Source of the DNA: Echinometra lucunter
Taxonomy: Eukaryota; Echinodermata; Echinoidea; Camarodonta; Echinometridae
Length of the DNA stretch: 64,000 bases
Assembly: GCA_029962745.1 (NCBI GenBank)
Contig: CM057157.1
Location: forward strand, 22,438,088 to 22,502,087
Direction: 5' to 3'
Within the stretch, counting starts at the first letter, position 1. Every line of letters starts with the position of its first letter. The position numbers and the translations under genes were made by a program. Positions 12,265-24,010 of the stretch are shown one piece after another. The notes under the pieces were generated by a model, which did not search any database, was not told the DNA's origin, and was given only the letters and a program-made list of their open reading frames with translations.

Positions 12265-12555
12265 CAGGGGCGGCGCTACAGGGGGGGAAGGGGGACGGCC
12301 GCCGTATCTTTTTTCCAAGTGATCCAAAAAAAAAAGGTGAAGAAGAAGAAGAAGAAGAAGAAGAAGAAGAAGAAGAAGAAGAAGAAGAAGAGTGAGGAGG
12401 AGGAGGAGGAGAAAACGAAGAATGACAGACAGGGTCATGCAACTAATAGCCCTATTAGACCTGTAGGCCAGGGTTAAAAACACGACCTGCGACATTGCTA
12501 GTAATGAGTCATCTCGCACCCCCCCCCCCATCAAAATACCCTGGCGCCGCCCCTG
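12265..12555. mobile_element. hAT-like MITE with (GAA)n interior
   Basis: Ends caggggcggcgc and gcgccgcccctg are inverted. The flanks tatgccta and tgtgcctc match at 6 of 8 bases, an 8-base target duplication as in hAT elements. The interior holds a (GAA)n run at about 12,338-12,390. Confidence 0.7.
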
Positions 12556-12864
12556 TGTGCCTCTGTGATTGAAAGGTTGTATTTCATTTGTGTAAATTGA
12601 CCATTAGTTATCGTGACATTATTCAACTTGTATCATATTTGATGACGATGTCGATGTTGGTTTTGGTGGTCTGTTATCACAGGAGGTTGTAACGATGTCA
12701 CGTTACGTATGTACACTCGCCTCGTTGTCTGTGATCTCTTCATTATCCTTTTATCTTACACGCCTATGTATAGATTATCTTGCCCTTTTTAAAATCACTA
12801 TGAAAAAAATTTGACATTGTTTCACTCGACATGATTATGTCATGCACATTGTCAGTGTGAAATC

Positions 12865-12895
12865 AATAAAGTGCTACAACACTAAAAAAAAAAAA
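12865..12895 (+). terminator. Possible polyadenylation signal for the receptor gene
   Basis: AATAAA (12865-12870) is followed 13 bases later by a genomic A run starting at about 12883. It could serve tail exon A. The A run could also mean a retroposed end. Confidence 0.35.
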
Positions 12896-13069
12896 TCTAT
12901 ATATATATATATATATACATATATCCGTTTTCTGGCTGTATATCTTGCGACTATGCTGGCGGATCCATTTCCCTAAAATTTAAGGGATAGCATTGAAATT
13001 CAGAGGGTTGTCGAAAATACACATTGGGTCCATTAAAAAAGGTTCGACAAGCGAGCAAAAGTGGGATCT

Positions 13070-13205
13070 GGGCCCCGTTTCACTTATCAATAACAACTGC
13101 CACACTTCTATGACAAATTTTCTCTCAGCCAATCAGATGCAAGGATTTCAGTAGCTTATAACAGTTATTGCAACTCTTTATTGATAACAAGTTTTATGAA
13201 ACTAT
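13070..13205. mobile_element. Short MITE (ggccccgtttcac ends)
   Basis: Inverted ends ggccccgtttcacttatcaa and ttgataacaagttttatgaa. The centre has cagccaatcagatgcaagga, shared with the element at 15,330. Confidence 0.65.
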
Positions 13206-15330
13206 ATAGACCCTGGACTCCATGACCCCCCCCCCCCCCCCCCCCCCCATGGCTTGTTAATGTGTTCTTGTGTAAGTGAGAGAAAAAAGATCTTGTGGGG
13301 CATATTAAGGGTGGCGTATCAGGATCCCTGGCAAGCCCCCCCCCCCCCAAAAAAAAAGGGGGTATATACCGTGGACCGTTTTACTTTACTATTCTCTCTG
13401 CTGTGTAAGAGATTACAATTTGGGGTGGTCGATATATTGTGCCACTCCCCTTCCGAAAAATCGTCCCCACCCCGCCCTGAGTTTCAGTCCTCCGAAGCAG
13501 GCTCTTGGCATGCTTTGGAAGAGGGTCTTCAGAGACGGTCTATAACATCCCCTCATCTACATTCCAAAAGGAATTGAATGAGAGGAGAAAGAGAGGGTGA
13601 GGGAGAGAATTTTAATTATAATTATATACTGTAAGACAGAAATTATATGAGAAAGATTGAACAGTGAACAGGTGAAAGAGGGACAACCATAAAAAACATA
13701 CACTCTAGAAACTAAAATGGTAAATTACCATTTAAAAGGACCGAGGAGTGACTAGGCCTATACATTTCCCAAATGGTAGCTTGAGCAAGATAACGTGAGA
13801 GGAAAATAAGAGATGGTGAGATTGAGAAGGGGAGAGTGAGAGAGAGAGAGAGAGGGATAGAGAGAGAGAGAGTTTGAGTTTGGGTTTGTGAGGGTTAGGC
13901 TATATAGCGCGACAGAGAAAGGAAAAAAGGATAGAAGAGAGGTATCTTCCGTTATTAGTTTTCCGCTATATAGGATATAAGTCAGTAACTTATACTTAAA
14001 TAACCATGTTTATTGCAATATAAAAGGCTTTTCAATACTCCATGCATGGGAAATGTATCAGTAAATAAACTGTACGTGTAGGGGCAGAGACGTAGAAAAT
14101 TCTCTTCCTATAAAAAATATGGTCACAAGCCTGTTGATCTGACACCTACAGATCAGTTTTTATGATGATGCCGATGATGTTGTTTTTTGTTGTTGTTGTT
14201 GATGATGATGATGATGATGATGACGATGATGATGATGATGGAGCTGATGATGGATATTCCAGAAAACTTTCATTCAATTTCTATGATACTATATATACTA
14301 TACTATATATATATATATATATTTTCACGATACACAATAAAATAAAGCATTACATCCCAAACGAAATTAATAATGTAAAATAACCTAAACCTGCAGATCT
14401 AAAGAAAGCATGACTGTTTTAAAAAAGCATTATGCTCAGACCCCTGAGGCAGCTTCCGAAACTTACTTCTGCATTTTTTTTCATGATTTGTGTGAAAAAT
14501 GGCCACTCAAGTAGGCTAAGACTCTCACTATTAGCTCATGGACAAGTTCTAAATGAGGCAGTGATATTTAATCTCACAGAGGTGCACTTCATGATAATCT
14601 TCCTTCCAGCTAATGCAAGAATTGTTTGACTTTAAATAGTATTTTGTTGACTGGCAGCTAATCAATTCTGAAGAGGCGGGAATACAGTCCTTAAGATTTT
14701 TCCCCTTTCTTAATTCGTTTGGTGTTTTGTGTTTTTCATTTCCTCCTTTTCCCATCCCCTGATTGCCATCTAAATATTGTCCCCCTCATTCATAGATGAG
14801 GGAGACAGCCATTCAGACTTCATATCACATTCTTTGAGTTCTACTTCAAACGACAAGAATCTAAAATATGTGTTTTGCTAAGAAAATTATCGACAGTATA
14901 TTGCTGTTAAAAGAGGAGGAAATTCAGTCCTTCACATTTTGCCTCATTCCTTGGGTTCATGCTTGACATAGCGAAGCCAAACGAGCCTATTTTTCTAAAA
15001 ACATTCATATAACTATCATTTATCCTTTTTTTTAACGAAAAAAAAAAGTGATCATGATGGAGATTGGAGAGCTATTTACTTCCAAAGAGGTGGATTTTCA
15101 GATGTAATCCCACATTCTTTGGGTGACAAAGCAACAAAGCCAATAAGACTTTGGAATCTCTCTCAGACAAAGTCGAGAGCTAATTATTTCTTAAGAGGTG
15201 GGATTAAAAAGACCTTCCAAATGACTACAGACAAATCCAAGGAAAGGATTTTGAAAAGAAATTTCATTTCGTCAAGGTTTTGTTATTCATGAAAATTCTT
15301 TTCAACTAATTTCTACGAGAAATAATTCTG
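13205..15330. other. Repeat-rich stretch without a supported gene
   Basis: Holds a C run (about 13,224-13,248), a second C run at about 13,337-13,348, (GA)n near 13,838-13,870, (GAT)n at 14,198-14,245 and (TA)n near 14,290-14,320. No open frame looks coding. Confidence 0.6.
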
Positions 15331-15489
15331 GCACCGTTTCATGAAAGTTGTCGGCACTGACAAGTTGTCAGTCACCGACAGTTCCAGTAACAGTCAGTGA
15401 TCAGTGCTTCTCAGCCAATCAAAACCAAGGATTTTACTTGTCAGTGACTGACAACTTGTCATTGCTGACAATTTTCATGAAACAGTGCC
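15330..15489. mobile_element. Short MITE (ggcaccgtttcatgaaa ends)
   Basis: Inverted ends ggcaccgtttcatgaaagtt and aattttcatgaaacagtgcc, with centre cagccaatcaaaaccaagga. Same architecture as the 13,070 element. It sits about 110 bases before candidate tail exon B. Confidence 0.75.
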
Positions 15490-15600
15490 CAGTTTAGAGA
15501 AAGAACGACAGAGTGAGGTGAGCATTTTTCACAAGAGGGGTATAACTATAAGGAGATAAATCGATCTGTTAAAGTGATGTACATGTTTTATTGTTTTCAG

Positions 15601-15685
15601 GACAGCGTTATTTGTGCCCCCTCCGGCCTCCCACCACCAAAACCACCATGATTCCTCCCAAACCTCTAAAGGCCGCTCCCTGTAG
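15601..15685 (+). CDS. Candidate alternative 3' tail exon B of the receptor
   Basis: Preceded by tttattgttttcag. In the phase needed by a donor at 11158 it stays open for 27 codons after the shared Lys. It starts TALFVPPPASHHQNHHDSS and ends in KGRSL and a stop: a hydrophilic Pro/His/Ser-rich tail of the kind GPCRs often carry. No AATAAA is obvious close downstream. Supported only by phase and acceptor quality. Confidence 0.35.
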
Positions 15686-15944
15686 AAATGGTCGAGATAT
15701 CAGGCCCAAAGACGCGTTAAATACATGTATATTAGGCCTATATAGCGTCGAAATCACACGAGTCTTTATTCTTCATATTGCGATGTGATTATTTTTTTAA
15801 ATATCATGTTCATTCTTGCATGGTGGTTGTCGAATTTTATAAGCCTGAACTGTTCCTCAACCCCCCTCCTCCCCGCCCCCCCCCCCAAAAAAAACACACA
15901 CACCACACACCCTCAGACTCTGACGCGCCATCACTGTTTCATCG

Positions 15945-16036
15945 TGTTTTTGTTGTTGCTGTTTGTTGTTGTTGGTTGTTGTTGTTTGTTGTTGTTGTTG
16001 TTGTTGTTGTTGTCTGTCGTCGTCTGTTGTTGTTGT

Positions 16037-16069
<33 letters not shown>

Positions 16070-16085
16070 TTGTTGCTGTTGTGAA
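15945..16085. repeat. (TTG)n and (TGC)n microsatellite
   Basis: gttgtt triplets with a short gctgctgctg block. The polyglutamine and poly-valine frames are artefacts of this repeat. Confidence 0.9.
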
Positions 16086-16439
16086 TTTCGTTTGGCGATC
16101 ATTTATCAGGTATGCTGACTGCTCTCATCATAAGCTTAGGATCAGCTTATGAAGCCTGGCGCATGGCCTTGGCAAAAGACTAGCATTATCATCACACGAC
16201 GACACACGCACTCTGACTGGATGGAAGTAGGCCGGAATCCAGCCGGAAAGCCAATTTGAGGAGTGGTGCGGAATATGTGATTTCAGGGAAATAATCCAGA
16301 AAATAATCTTTTAAAAACCCAAAAAGGACAAATCAAAAGATTTCGACCGTTGACCATTACAGTGCACATTTTTTATAAATAATTACATCATTTTAAAAAA
16401 TTTTGAAGCACTATTTTCATTCTAGACCGCAATTAGGTA

Positions 16440-19400
16440 GGGATTGAGGGGGGATGTTTGAATCGGTCCGCTAGGGCTCACAGGAAATACCCACGAAAGC
16501 GACTATGTGGATGTTGTAGAGGAGGGTCTAATCCATCGAAAAAATTATATTTCATTAAAAGTTATTTGCCTACGGCCACAGCGGACCACTTTTCCCGGAG
16601 GATGTCATCCTATATATTTCACGTGTTTTATATATAGGGGACTAGGCAGGGGGGGGGGGGGATGTTTAAATCGGTCCACTGATGCTCACAGGAAATACCC
16701 ACGAAAGCGACTATGTGGATGTTGTAGAGGAGGGTCTAATTCATCGAAAAAAAAATCATATTTCATTAAAAGTTATTTGCCTACAGCCACAGCGGACCAC
16801 TTTTCCCAGAGGAAGTCATCCCATATACTCCACGTGTAATATATGTGGGACTAAGGTAAAGGGGGGGGGGGTGTTTGAATCGGTCCACTGCGGCTCACAG
16901 GAAATACCCACGAAAGCGACTATGTGGATGTTGTAGAGGAGGGTCTAATCCATCGAAAAAATTATATTTCATTAAAAGTTATTTGCCTACGGCCATAGCG
17001 GACCACTTTTCCCAGAGGAAGTCATCCCATATACTCCACGTGTAATATGGGACTAAGGTAAAGGGGGGGGGGGTATTTGAATCGGTCCGCTGCGGCTCAC
17101 AGGAAATACCCACGAAAGCGACTATGTGGATGTTGTAGAGGAGGGTCTAATCCATCGAAAAAATTATATTTCATTAAAGTTATTTGCCTACGGCCATAGC
17201 GGACCACTTTTCCCAGAGGAAGTCATCCCATATACTCCACGTGTAATATATGTGGGACTAAGGTAAAGGGGGGGGGGGTGTTTGAATCGGTCCGCTGCGG
17301 CTCACAGGAAATACCCACGAAAGCGACTATGTGGATGTTGTAGAGGAGGGTCTAATCCATCGAAAAAATTATATTTCATTAAAAGTTATTTGCCTACGGC
17401 CAAAGCGGACCACTTTTCCCAGAGGAAGTCATCCCATATACTCCACGTGTAATATATATGGGACTAAGGTAAAGGGGAGGGTGGTGTTTGAATCAGTCCG
17501 CTGCGGCTCACAGGAAATACCCACGAAAGCAACTATGTGAATGTTGTAGAGGAGGGTCTAATCCATCGAAAAAATTATATTTCATTAAAAGTTATTTGCC
17601 TACGGCCATAGCGGACCACTTTTCCCAGAGGAAGTCATCCCATATACTCCACGTGTAATATATATGGGACTGAGGTAAAGGGGGGGGGGGGTGTTTGAAT
17701 CGGTCCGCTGCGGCTCACAGGAAATACCCACGAAAGCGACTATGTGGATGTTGTAGAGGAGGGTCTAATCCATCGAAAAAATTATGTTTCATTAAAAGTT
17801 ATTTGCCTACGGCCATAGCGGACCACTTTTCCCAGAGGAAGTCATCCCATATACTCCACGTGTAATATATGTGGGACTAAGGTAAAGGGGGGGGGGGGTG
17901 TTTGAATCGGTCCGCTGCGGCTCACAGGAAATACCCACGAAAGCGACTATGTGGATGTTGTAGAGGAGGGTCTAATCCATCGAAAAAAATATATTTCATT
18001 AAAAGTTATTTGCCTACGGCCATAGCGGACCACTTTTCCCAGAGGAAGTCATCCCATATACTCCACGTGTAATATATATGGGACAAAGGTAAAGGGGAGG
18101 GTGGTGTTTGAATCAGTCCGCTGCGGCTCACAGGAAATACCCACGAAAGCAACTATGTGAATGTTGTAGAGGAGGGTCTAATCCATCGAAAAAATTATAT
18201 TTCATTAAAAGTTATTTGCCTACGGCCATAGCGGACCACTTTTCCCAGAGGAAGTCATCCCATATACTCCACGTGTAATATATATGGGACTGAGGTAAAG
18301 GGGGGGGGGGGGGGTGTTTGAATCGGTCCGCTGCGGCTCACAGGAAATACCCACGAAAGCGACTATGTGGATGTTGTAGAGGAGGGTCTAATCCATCGAA
18401 AAAATTATATTTCATTAAAAGTTATTTGCCTACAGCCACAGCGGACCACTTTTCCCAGAGGAAGTCATCCCATATACTCCACGTGTAATATATGTGGGAC
18501 TAAGGTAAAGGGGGGGGGGGGGTGTTTGAATCGGTCCACTGCGGCTCACAGGAAATACCCACGAAAGCGACTATGTGGATGTTGTAGAGGAGGGTCTAAT
18601 CCATCGAAAAAATTATATTTCATTAAAAGTTATTTGCCTACGGCCATAGCGGACCACTTTTCCCAGAGGAAGTCATCCCATATACTCCACGTGTAATATG
18701 GGACTAAGGTAAAGGGGGGGGGGGGTGTTTGAATCGGTCCGCTGCGGCTCACAGGAAATACCCACGAAAGCGACTATGTGGATGTTGTAGAGGAGGGTCT
18801 AATCCATCGAAAAAATTATATTTCATTAAAAGTTATTTGCCTACGGCCATAGCGGACCACTTTTCCCAGAGGAAGTCATCCCATATACTCGACGTGTAAT
18901 ATGGGACTAAGGTAAAGGGGGGGGGGTTTGAATCGGTCCGCTGCGGCTCACAGGAAATACCCACGAAAGCGACTATGTGGATGTTGTAGAGGAGGGTCTA
19001 ATCCATCGAAAAAATTATATTTTATTAAAAGTTATTTGCCTACGGCCATAGCGGACCACTTTTCCCAGAGGAAGTCATCCCATATACTCCACGTGTAATA
19101 TATATGGGACTAAGGTAAAGGGGGGGGGGGGTGTTTGAATCGGTCCGCTGCGGCTCACAGGAAATACCCACGAAAGCGACTATGTGGATGTTGTAGAGGA
19201 GGGTCTTATCCATCGAAAAAATTATATTTCATTAAAAGTTATTTGCCTACGGCCATAGCGGACCACTTTTCCCAGAGGAAGTCATCCCATATACTCCACG
19301 TGTAATATATGTGGGACTAAGGTAAAGGGGGGGGGGGTGTTTGAATCGGTCCGCTGCGGCTCACAGGAAATACCCACGAAAGCGACTATGTGGATGTTGT

Positions 19401-21112
19401 AGAGGAGGGTCTAATCCATCGAAAAAATTATATTTCATTAAAAGTTATTTGCCTACGGCCATAGCGGACCACTTTTCCCAGAGGAAGTCATCCCATATAC
19501 TCCACGTGTAATATGGGACTAAGGTAAAGGGGGGGGGGGGTGTTTGAATCGGTCCGCTGCGGCTCACAGGAAATACCCACGAAAGCGACTATGTGGATGT
19601 TGTAGAAGAGGGTCTAATCCATCGAAAAAATTATATTTCATTAAAATTTATTTGCCTACGGCCATAGCGGACCACTTTTCCCAGAGGAAGTCATCCCATA
19701 TACTCGACGTGTAATATGGGACTAAGGTAAAGGGGGGGGGGGGTGTTTGAATCGGTCCGCTGCGGCTCACAGGAAATACCCACGAAAGCGACTATGTGGA
19801 TGTTGTAGAGGAGGGTCTAATCCATCGAAAAAATTATATTTCATTAAAATTTATTTGCCTACGGCCATAGCGGACCACTTTTCCCAGAGGAAGTCATCCC
19901 ATATACTCCACGTGTAATATATATGGGACTAAGGTAAAAGGGGGGGGGGGGGTGTTTGAATCGGTCCGCTGCGGCTCACAGGAAATACCCACGAAAGCGA
20001 CTATGTGGATGTTGTAGAGGAGGGTCTTATCCATCGAAAAAATTATATTTCATTAAAAGTTATTTGCCTACGGCCATAGCGGACCACTTTTCCCAGAGGA
20101 AGTCATCCCATATACTCCACGTGTAATATGGGACTAAGGTAAAGGGGGGGGGGGGGTTTTTGAATCGGTCCGCTGCGGCTCACAGGAAATACCCACGAAA
20201 GCGACTATGTGGATGTTGTAGAGGAGGGTCTAATCCATCGAAAAAATTATATTTCATTAAAAGTTATTTGCCTACGGCCATAGCGGACCACTTTTCCCAG
20301 AGGAAGTCATCCCATATACTCCACGTGTAATATATATGGGACTAAGGTAAAGGGGGGGGGGGGGTGTTTGAATCGGTCCGCTGCGGCTCACAGGAAATAC
20401 CCACGAAAGCGATTATGTGGATGTTGTAGAGGAGGGTCTTATCCATCGAAAAAATTATATTTCATTAAAAGTTATTTGCCTACGGCCATAGCGGACCACT
20501 TTTCCCAGAGGAAGTCATCCCATATACTCCACGTGTAATATATGTGGGACTAAGGTAAAGGGGGGGGGGGGGGGTGTTTGAATCAGTCCGCTGCGGCTCA
20601 CAGGAAATACCCACGAAAGCGACTATGTGGATGTTGTAGAGGAGGGTCTAATCCATCGAAAAAATTATATTTCATTAAAAGTTATTTGCCTACGGCCATA
20701 GCGGACCACTTTTCCCAGAGGAAGTCATCCCATATACTCCACGTGTAATATATGTGGGACTAAGGTAAAGGGGGGGGGGGGTGTTTGAATCGGTCCGCTG
20801 CGGCTCACAGGAAATACCCACGAAAGCGACTATGTGGATGTTGTAGAGGAGGGTCTAATCCATCGAAAAATATATATTTCATTAAAAGTTATTTGCCTAC
20901 GGCCATAGCGGACCACTTTTCCCAGAGGAAGTCATCCCATATACTCCACGTGTAATATATGTGGGACTAAGGTAAAGGGGGGGGGGTGTTTGAATCGGTC
21001 CGCTGCGGCTCACAGGAAATACCCACGAAAGCGACTATGTGGATGTTGTAGAGGAGGGTCTAATCCATCGAAAAATATATATTTCATTAAAAGTTATTTG
21101 CCTGCGGCCGTG
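16440..21112 (+). repeat. Satellite array, about 206-base unit, 23 copies
   Basis: The landmark atgtggatgttg recurs near 16505, 16713, 16922, 17124, 17329, 17535, 17742, 17949, 18155, 18365, 18573, 18776, 18975, 19182, 19388, 19591, 19794, 20003, 20207, 20415, 20625, 20832 and 21037. The mean step is 206. Each unit has a G run of about 7-16, gaatcggtccgctgcggctc, acaggaaatacccacgaaag, catagcggaccacttttccc and tccacgtgtaatat. Copies are very similar apart from G-run length and a tatat/tatgt indel, so the array expanded recently. Confidence 0.97.
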
Positions 21113-21310
21113 GTTCTAGGACTACTCCCCCGGGAGGACAACTCCCCCGATACGATTCCCACCTGACAACTCCCCCTGGAGCACAGCTCCCCTGGAGGAC
21201 AGCTCCCCCGAGGGCAACTCTCCCCGGAGGACACTTTTCCCGGATGACAACTCCCCAAGGACAGCTCCCCCAGTCCCCGGGGGAGTTGTCCTCCCGGGGG
21301 AGTTGTCTTG
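21113..21310. repeat. GC-rich palindromic minisatellite
   Basis: Short units of the type ggaggacaactccccc repeat imperfectly. The outer parts (about 21,122-21,150 and 21,277-21,305) are inverted copies of each other. It begins inside the last direct satellite unit and ends before the inverted units. Confidence 0.8.
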
Positions 21311-21339
21311 ATACGACATGCGACAAAGGAAGGTGGGCA

Positions 21340-21675
21340 GTTTGAATCGCTCTTGCCGTAGCGTAGGCATAACTTTGAATGAAATATTTTTTTCGTTGGA
21401 TAAGACCCTGTTCTTTAACTTTCACATAGTCTTTTCTTTAGGTATTTCCTGTGAACGCCAGCGGACCGACTCAAACTTTCCCCTGCTCTCTAATTATGAG
21501 ATAATCGTCTGAGGAAAAACTAGTCCGCTATGGCCCTAGGGAAATAAATTTTGATGGAATATTCATTTTTCGATGGATTATAGTCCCTGCTCATCAATTT
21601 CCACAGCTAGTCATCTCTTTAGATACTTCCTGTGAACGCTAGCGGACCGCGATCAAACTGCCCCCCACCCCCCCC
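21340..21675 (-). repeat. Two diverged satellite units, inverted
   Basis: Reads as the reverse complement of the main unit: cgttggataagaccctg, aggtatttcctgtgaacgc, cagcggaccgactcaaac, then a second copy ending in a C run. Much more diverged than the main array. Confidence 0.85.
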
Positions 21676-22611
21676 CCCCCCCCTTTGGGGTCCGCCCACT
21701 TGACCGGAGGATCGCGAGACCGAAAATGAAAAAGAGCCCGACTTTTCTCATATCGCATCACAAATAATGCGTTATCGGTATATAAAATAATTATGCCTCC
21801 CTTCGTCCCCATTTCCGGATTTCCCACACCTTCAATGAAAAATTTCCGCTGCCCTTTAATGTTTTAATACTAACGTGGACTGAAATACCATGGACTCTTA
21901 TTCCGTATTCATTTTCTAAAATACCTCGCCGCATATAAATTATGATTGCAATCAATTGGATTTTGAAGTTAGAAGTTGATTAAGTTGCTATTAATAATAT
22001 AGGGCCTACTTTTGACCCATCACTCTCTTTCATTAAAACACAAAAACAAACTTAAACTGAAATACCCACAGCTCTTTTATTCCGTATTAATTTTCTAAAA
22101 TGGCTTTTAATACCTCTCTTGATTAAGACTTGAAAGAGGAAATAATTTTTGAGAGTCAAACTTCGTATTTAAAACCTATAACACGGTATACAATAGGGTA
22201 TTGCGGTGAAAGGGTGTCTGTGACGTCAACTTCCGTAAAATTTCTTGTATGAGAGGGAGCGTATAACTTATGGCGCACTCATACTCCCTTAACATGGTTT
22301 ACAACACGGCAAACCATTGAATATATTACAAATTCTACTAATTATTTGCTACACAGTTTTTTTAAATGTCCAAAATATAAGGGGAGCATGCATCCCACCC
22401 CCCCCCCCCCCTATTGTAATAGTGTGCGCCTAAATGCTTTTTGATTTTGGCGAATATCCATCTATACTTTTTTTGTAACAGATTTGTACAATTCAGCTGA
22501 TGCTGCGAGATGATTGGGTTTTTTTCCAAGTCTAATAAGTTAATACTCCGGCAGAAGCTGAAATATTATCTAAGGAAATTGATTAAAGAAATAAGGAATC
22601 AATGAATGAAT
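21676..22611. other. AT-rich stretch, no gene seen
   Basis: Contains a C run near 22,396-22,411. No open frame or splice pattern looks coding. Confidence 0.5.
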
Positions 22612-22800
22612 AGATGAATGAATTGAATGAATGAATGAATGAACGAACGAACGAACGAACGAATGAATGAATGAATGAATGAATGAATGAATGAATGAAT
22701 GAATGAACGAATGAATGAATGAACGAATGAATGAATGAACGAATGAATGAATGAACGAATGAATGAATGAATGAATGAATGAATAAATGAATAAATAAAT
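22612..22800. repeat. (GAAT)n / (GAAC)n microsatellite
   Basis: gaatgaat tetranucleotides with gaac variants over about 185 bases. Confidence 0.95.
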
Positions 22801-22884
22801 AATTGACTAATAAGGCACAAACTACTTCATTCATTGACAAACTTAATAATGATAAGCATTGACTTAAATAAATTTTTCTCTGGA

Positions 22885-23020
22885 AAAGTTGGTGCCTTCG
22901 GGGAGAGCCGTTCTTCTGAGAGTTGTCCTCAGGGGAAACCGTTGTCCAGGGGAATGTCAGATATAGGCCCTATGGAGTCGTCCAGGGGCGTGTTGTCCTC
23001 CTAAAGAGTAGTCCTACCAC
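22885..23020. repeat. Degenerate relative of the 21.1 kb minisatellite
   Basis: gagagttgtcctcagggga, aaaccgttgtccagggga and gtgttgtcctcc echo the gggagttgtcctcc unit of 21,113-21,310, here in one orientation and decayed. Confidence 0.5.
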
Positions 23021-23369
23021 CTCACTTGCACCCCTCACAAGTACCTCTTTGAAAAATATTAAAAACCCTCGCTATAATATAGCGAAAAGCTAAAATGAAA
23101 AATTAACCGATTCTGAAATGGGTTTGACATGCTGTAATCTCAGTAATCATGATATCATTGGTGTAAAAAAGTGTCGGCCAAGCAATCATTGGTAGCATTT
23201 ATTTGTCGGCTTTGCAGATGTCGGCGGAGCATTATGTCGTCCGAGTGAATGCCATGTAAATTTTAAACCTTATCCATTGTTTAATTAAAAACTTCCTTCT
23301 GGCACTGGAATTGGTCAGAGCGGTGTAACATTATAGATTACATTTTGCTATTTTCTGCCTTCGGTGAAG

Positions 23370-24010
23370 TGGCCGTGGACCCCCCCCCCCCCCCCCCTTT
23401 AGTCCCAAGGTACACGTGGTATATAATTATGAGACGACAGTCTGAGGGAGAGTAGTCTACTATATAGCCATAGGCAAATAACTTTTAACGAAATGTTATT
23501 TTTTCGATTGATTAGACACTGCTCTTCAACTTCCACATAGTTGTTTCTTTAGGTATTTCCTGTAAACTCTCTTGGACCTATTCAAGCTGCCCCCCTCTTC
23601 TTCCTTAGTCCCTTATAATTATGTTACATGTGGAATATATGAGATGACAGTCTGAGGGAAAAGCTAAAATGAAAAATTAACCGATTCTGAAATAGCTCTT
23701 CAACTTTCACATTCTTTAGGTATTTCCTGTGAACGCTAGCGGACCGAGTCAAACTCTCCCCACCTTCCTTTGTCTTATTATTACTCGTGGAATGCATATG
23801 ATATGACCCCGGGGGGATATGTCTCATTGATGCCTGTACATCATCCGCGTAAGGGAGGGAAAAGTGGTTCGCTATGGTCCTAGGAAAATGAATTTGAATG
23901 AAATATTTTTTTTCCAATGGATTAGACCCTGCTCTTCAACTTTTACATAGTCCTTTCTTTAGGTATTTCCTGTGAACGCTAGCGGATCGAGTCAAACTCT
24001 CCCCATGCCC
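23370..24010 (-). repeat. Three diverged satellite units, inverted
   Basis: Recurrent gagacgacagtctgaggg, gccataggcaaataac, tcgattgattagacactgc and aggtatttcctgtaaac motifs match the reverse complement of the 206-base unit. The middle unit has a foreign patch at 23,658-23,693. Confidence 0.85.

Noticed and set aside
15857..16102. Polyglutamine frame on the minus strand
   Set aside because: Product of the (TTG)n microsatellite with no flanking coding signal.
16507..18696. Repeated frames reading DVVEEGLIHRKNYISLK on the + strand
   Set aside because: They are frames across the 206-base satellite. The unit length is not a multiple of three and the G-run indels break the frame in most copies, so no conserved protein is implied.
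22583..22840. Frames of FIHSFIHS repeats
   Set aside because: Product of the (GAAT)n microsatellite.
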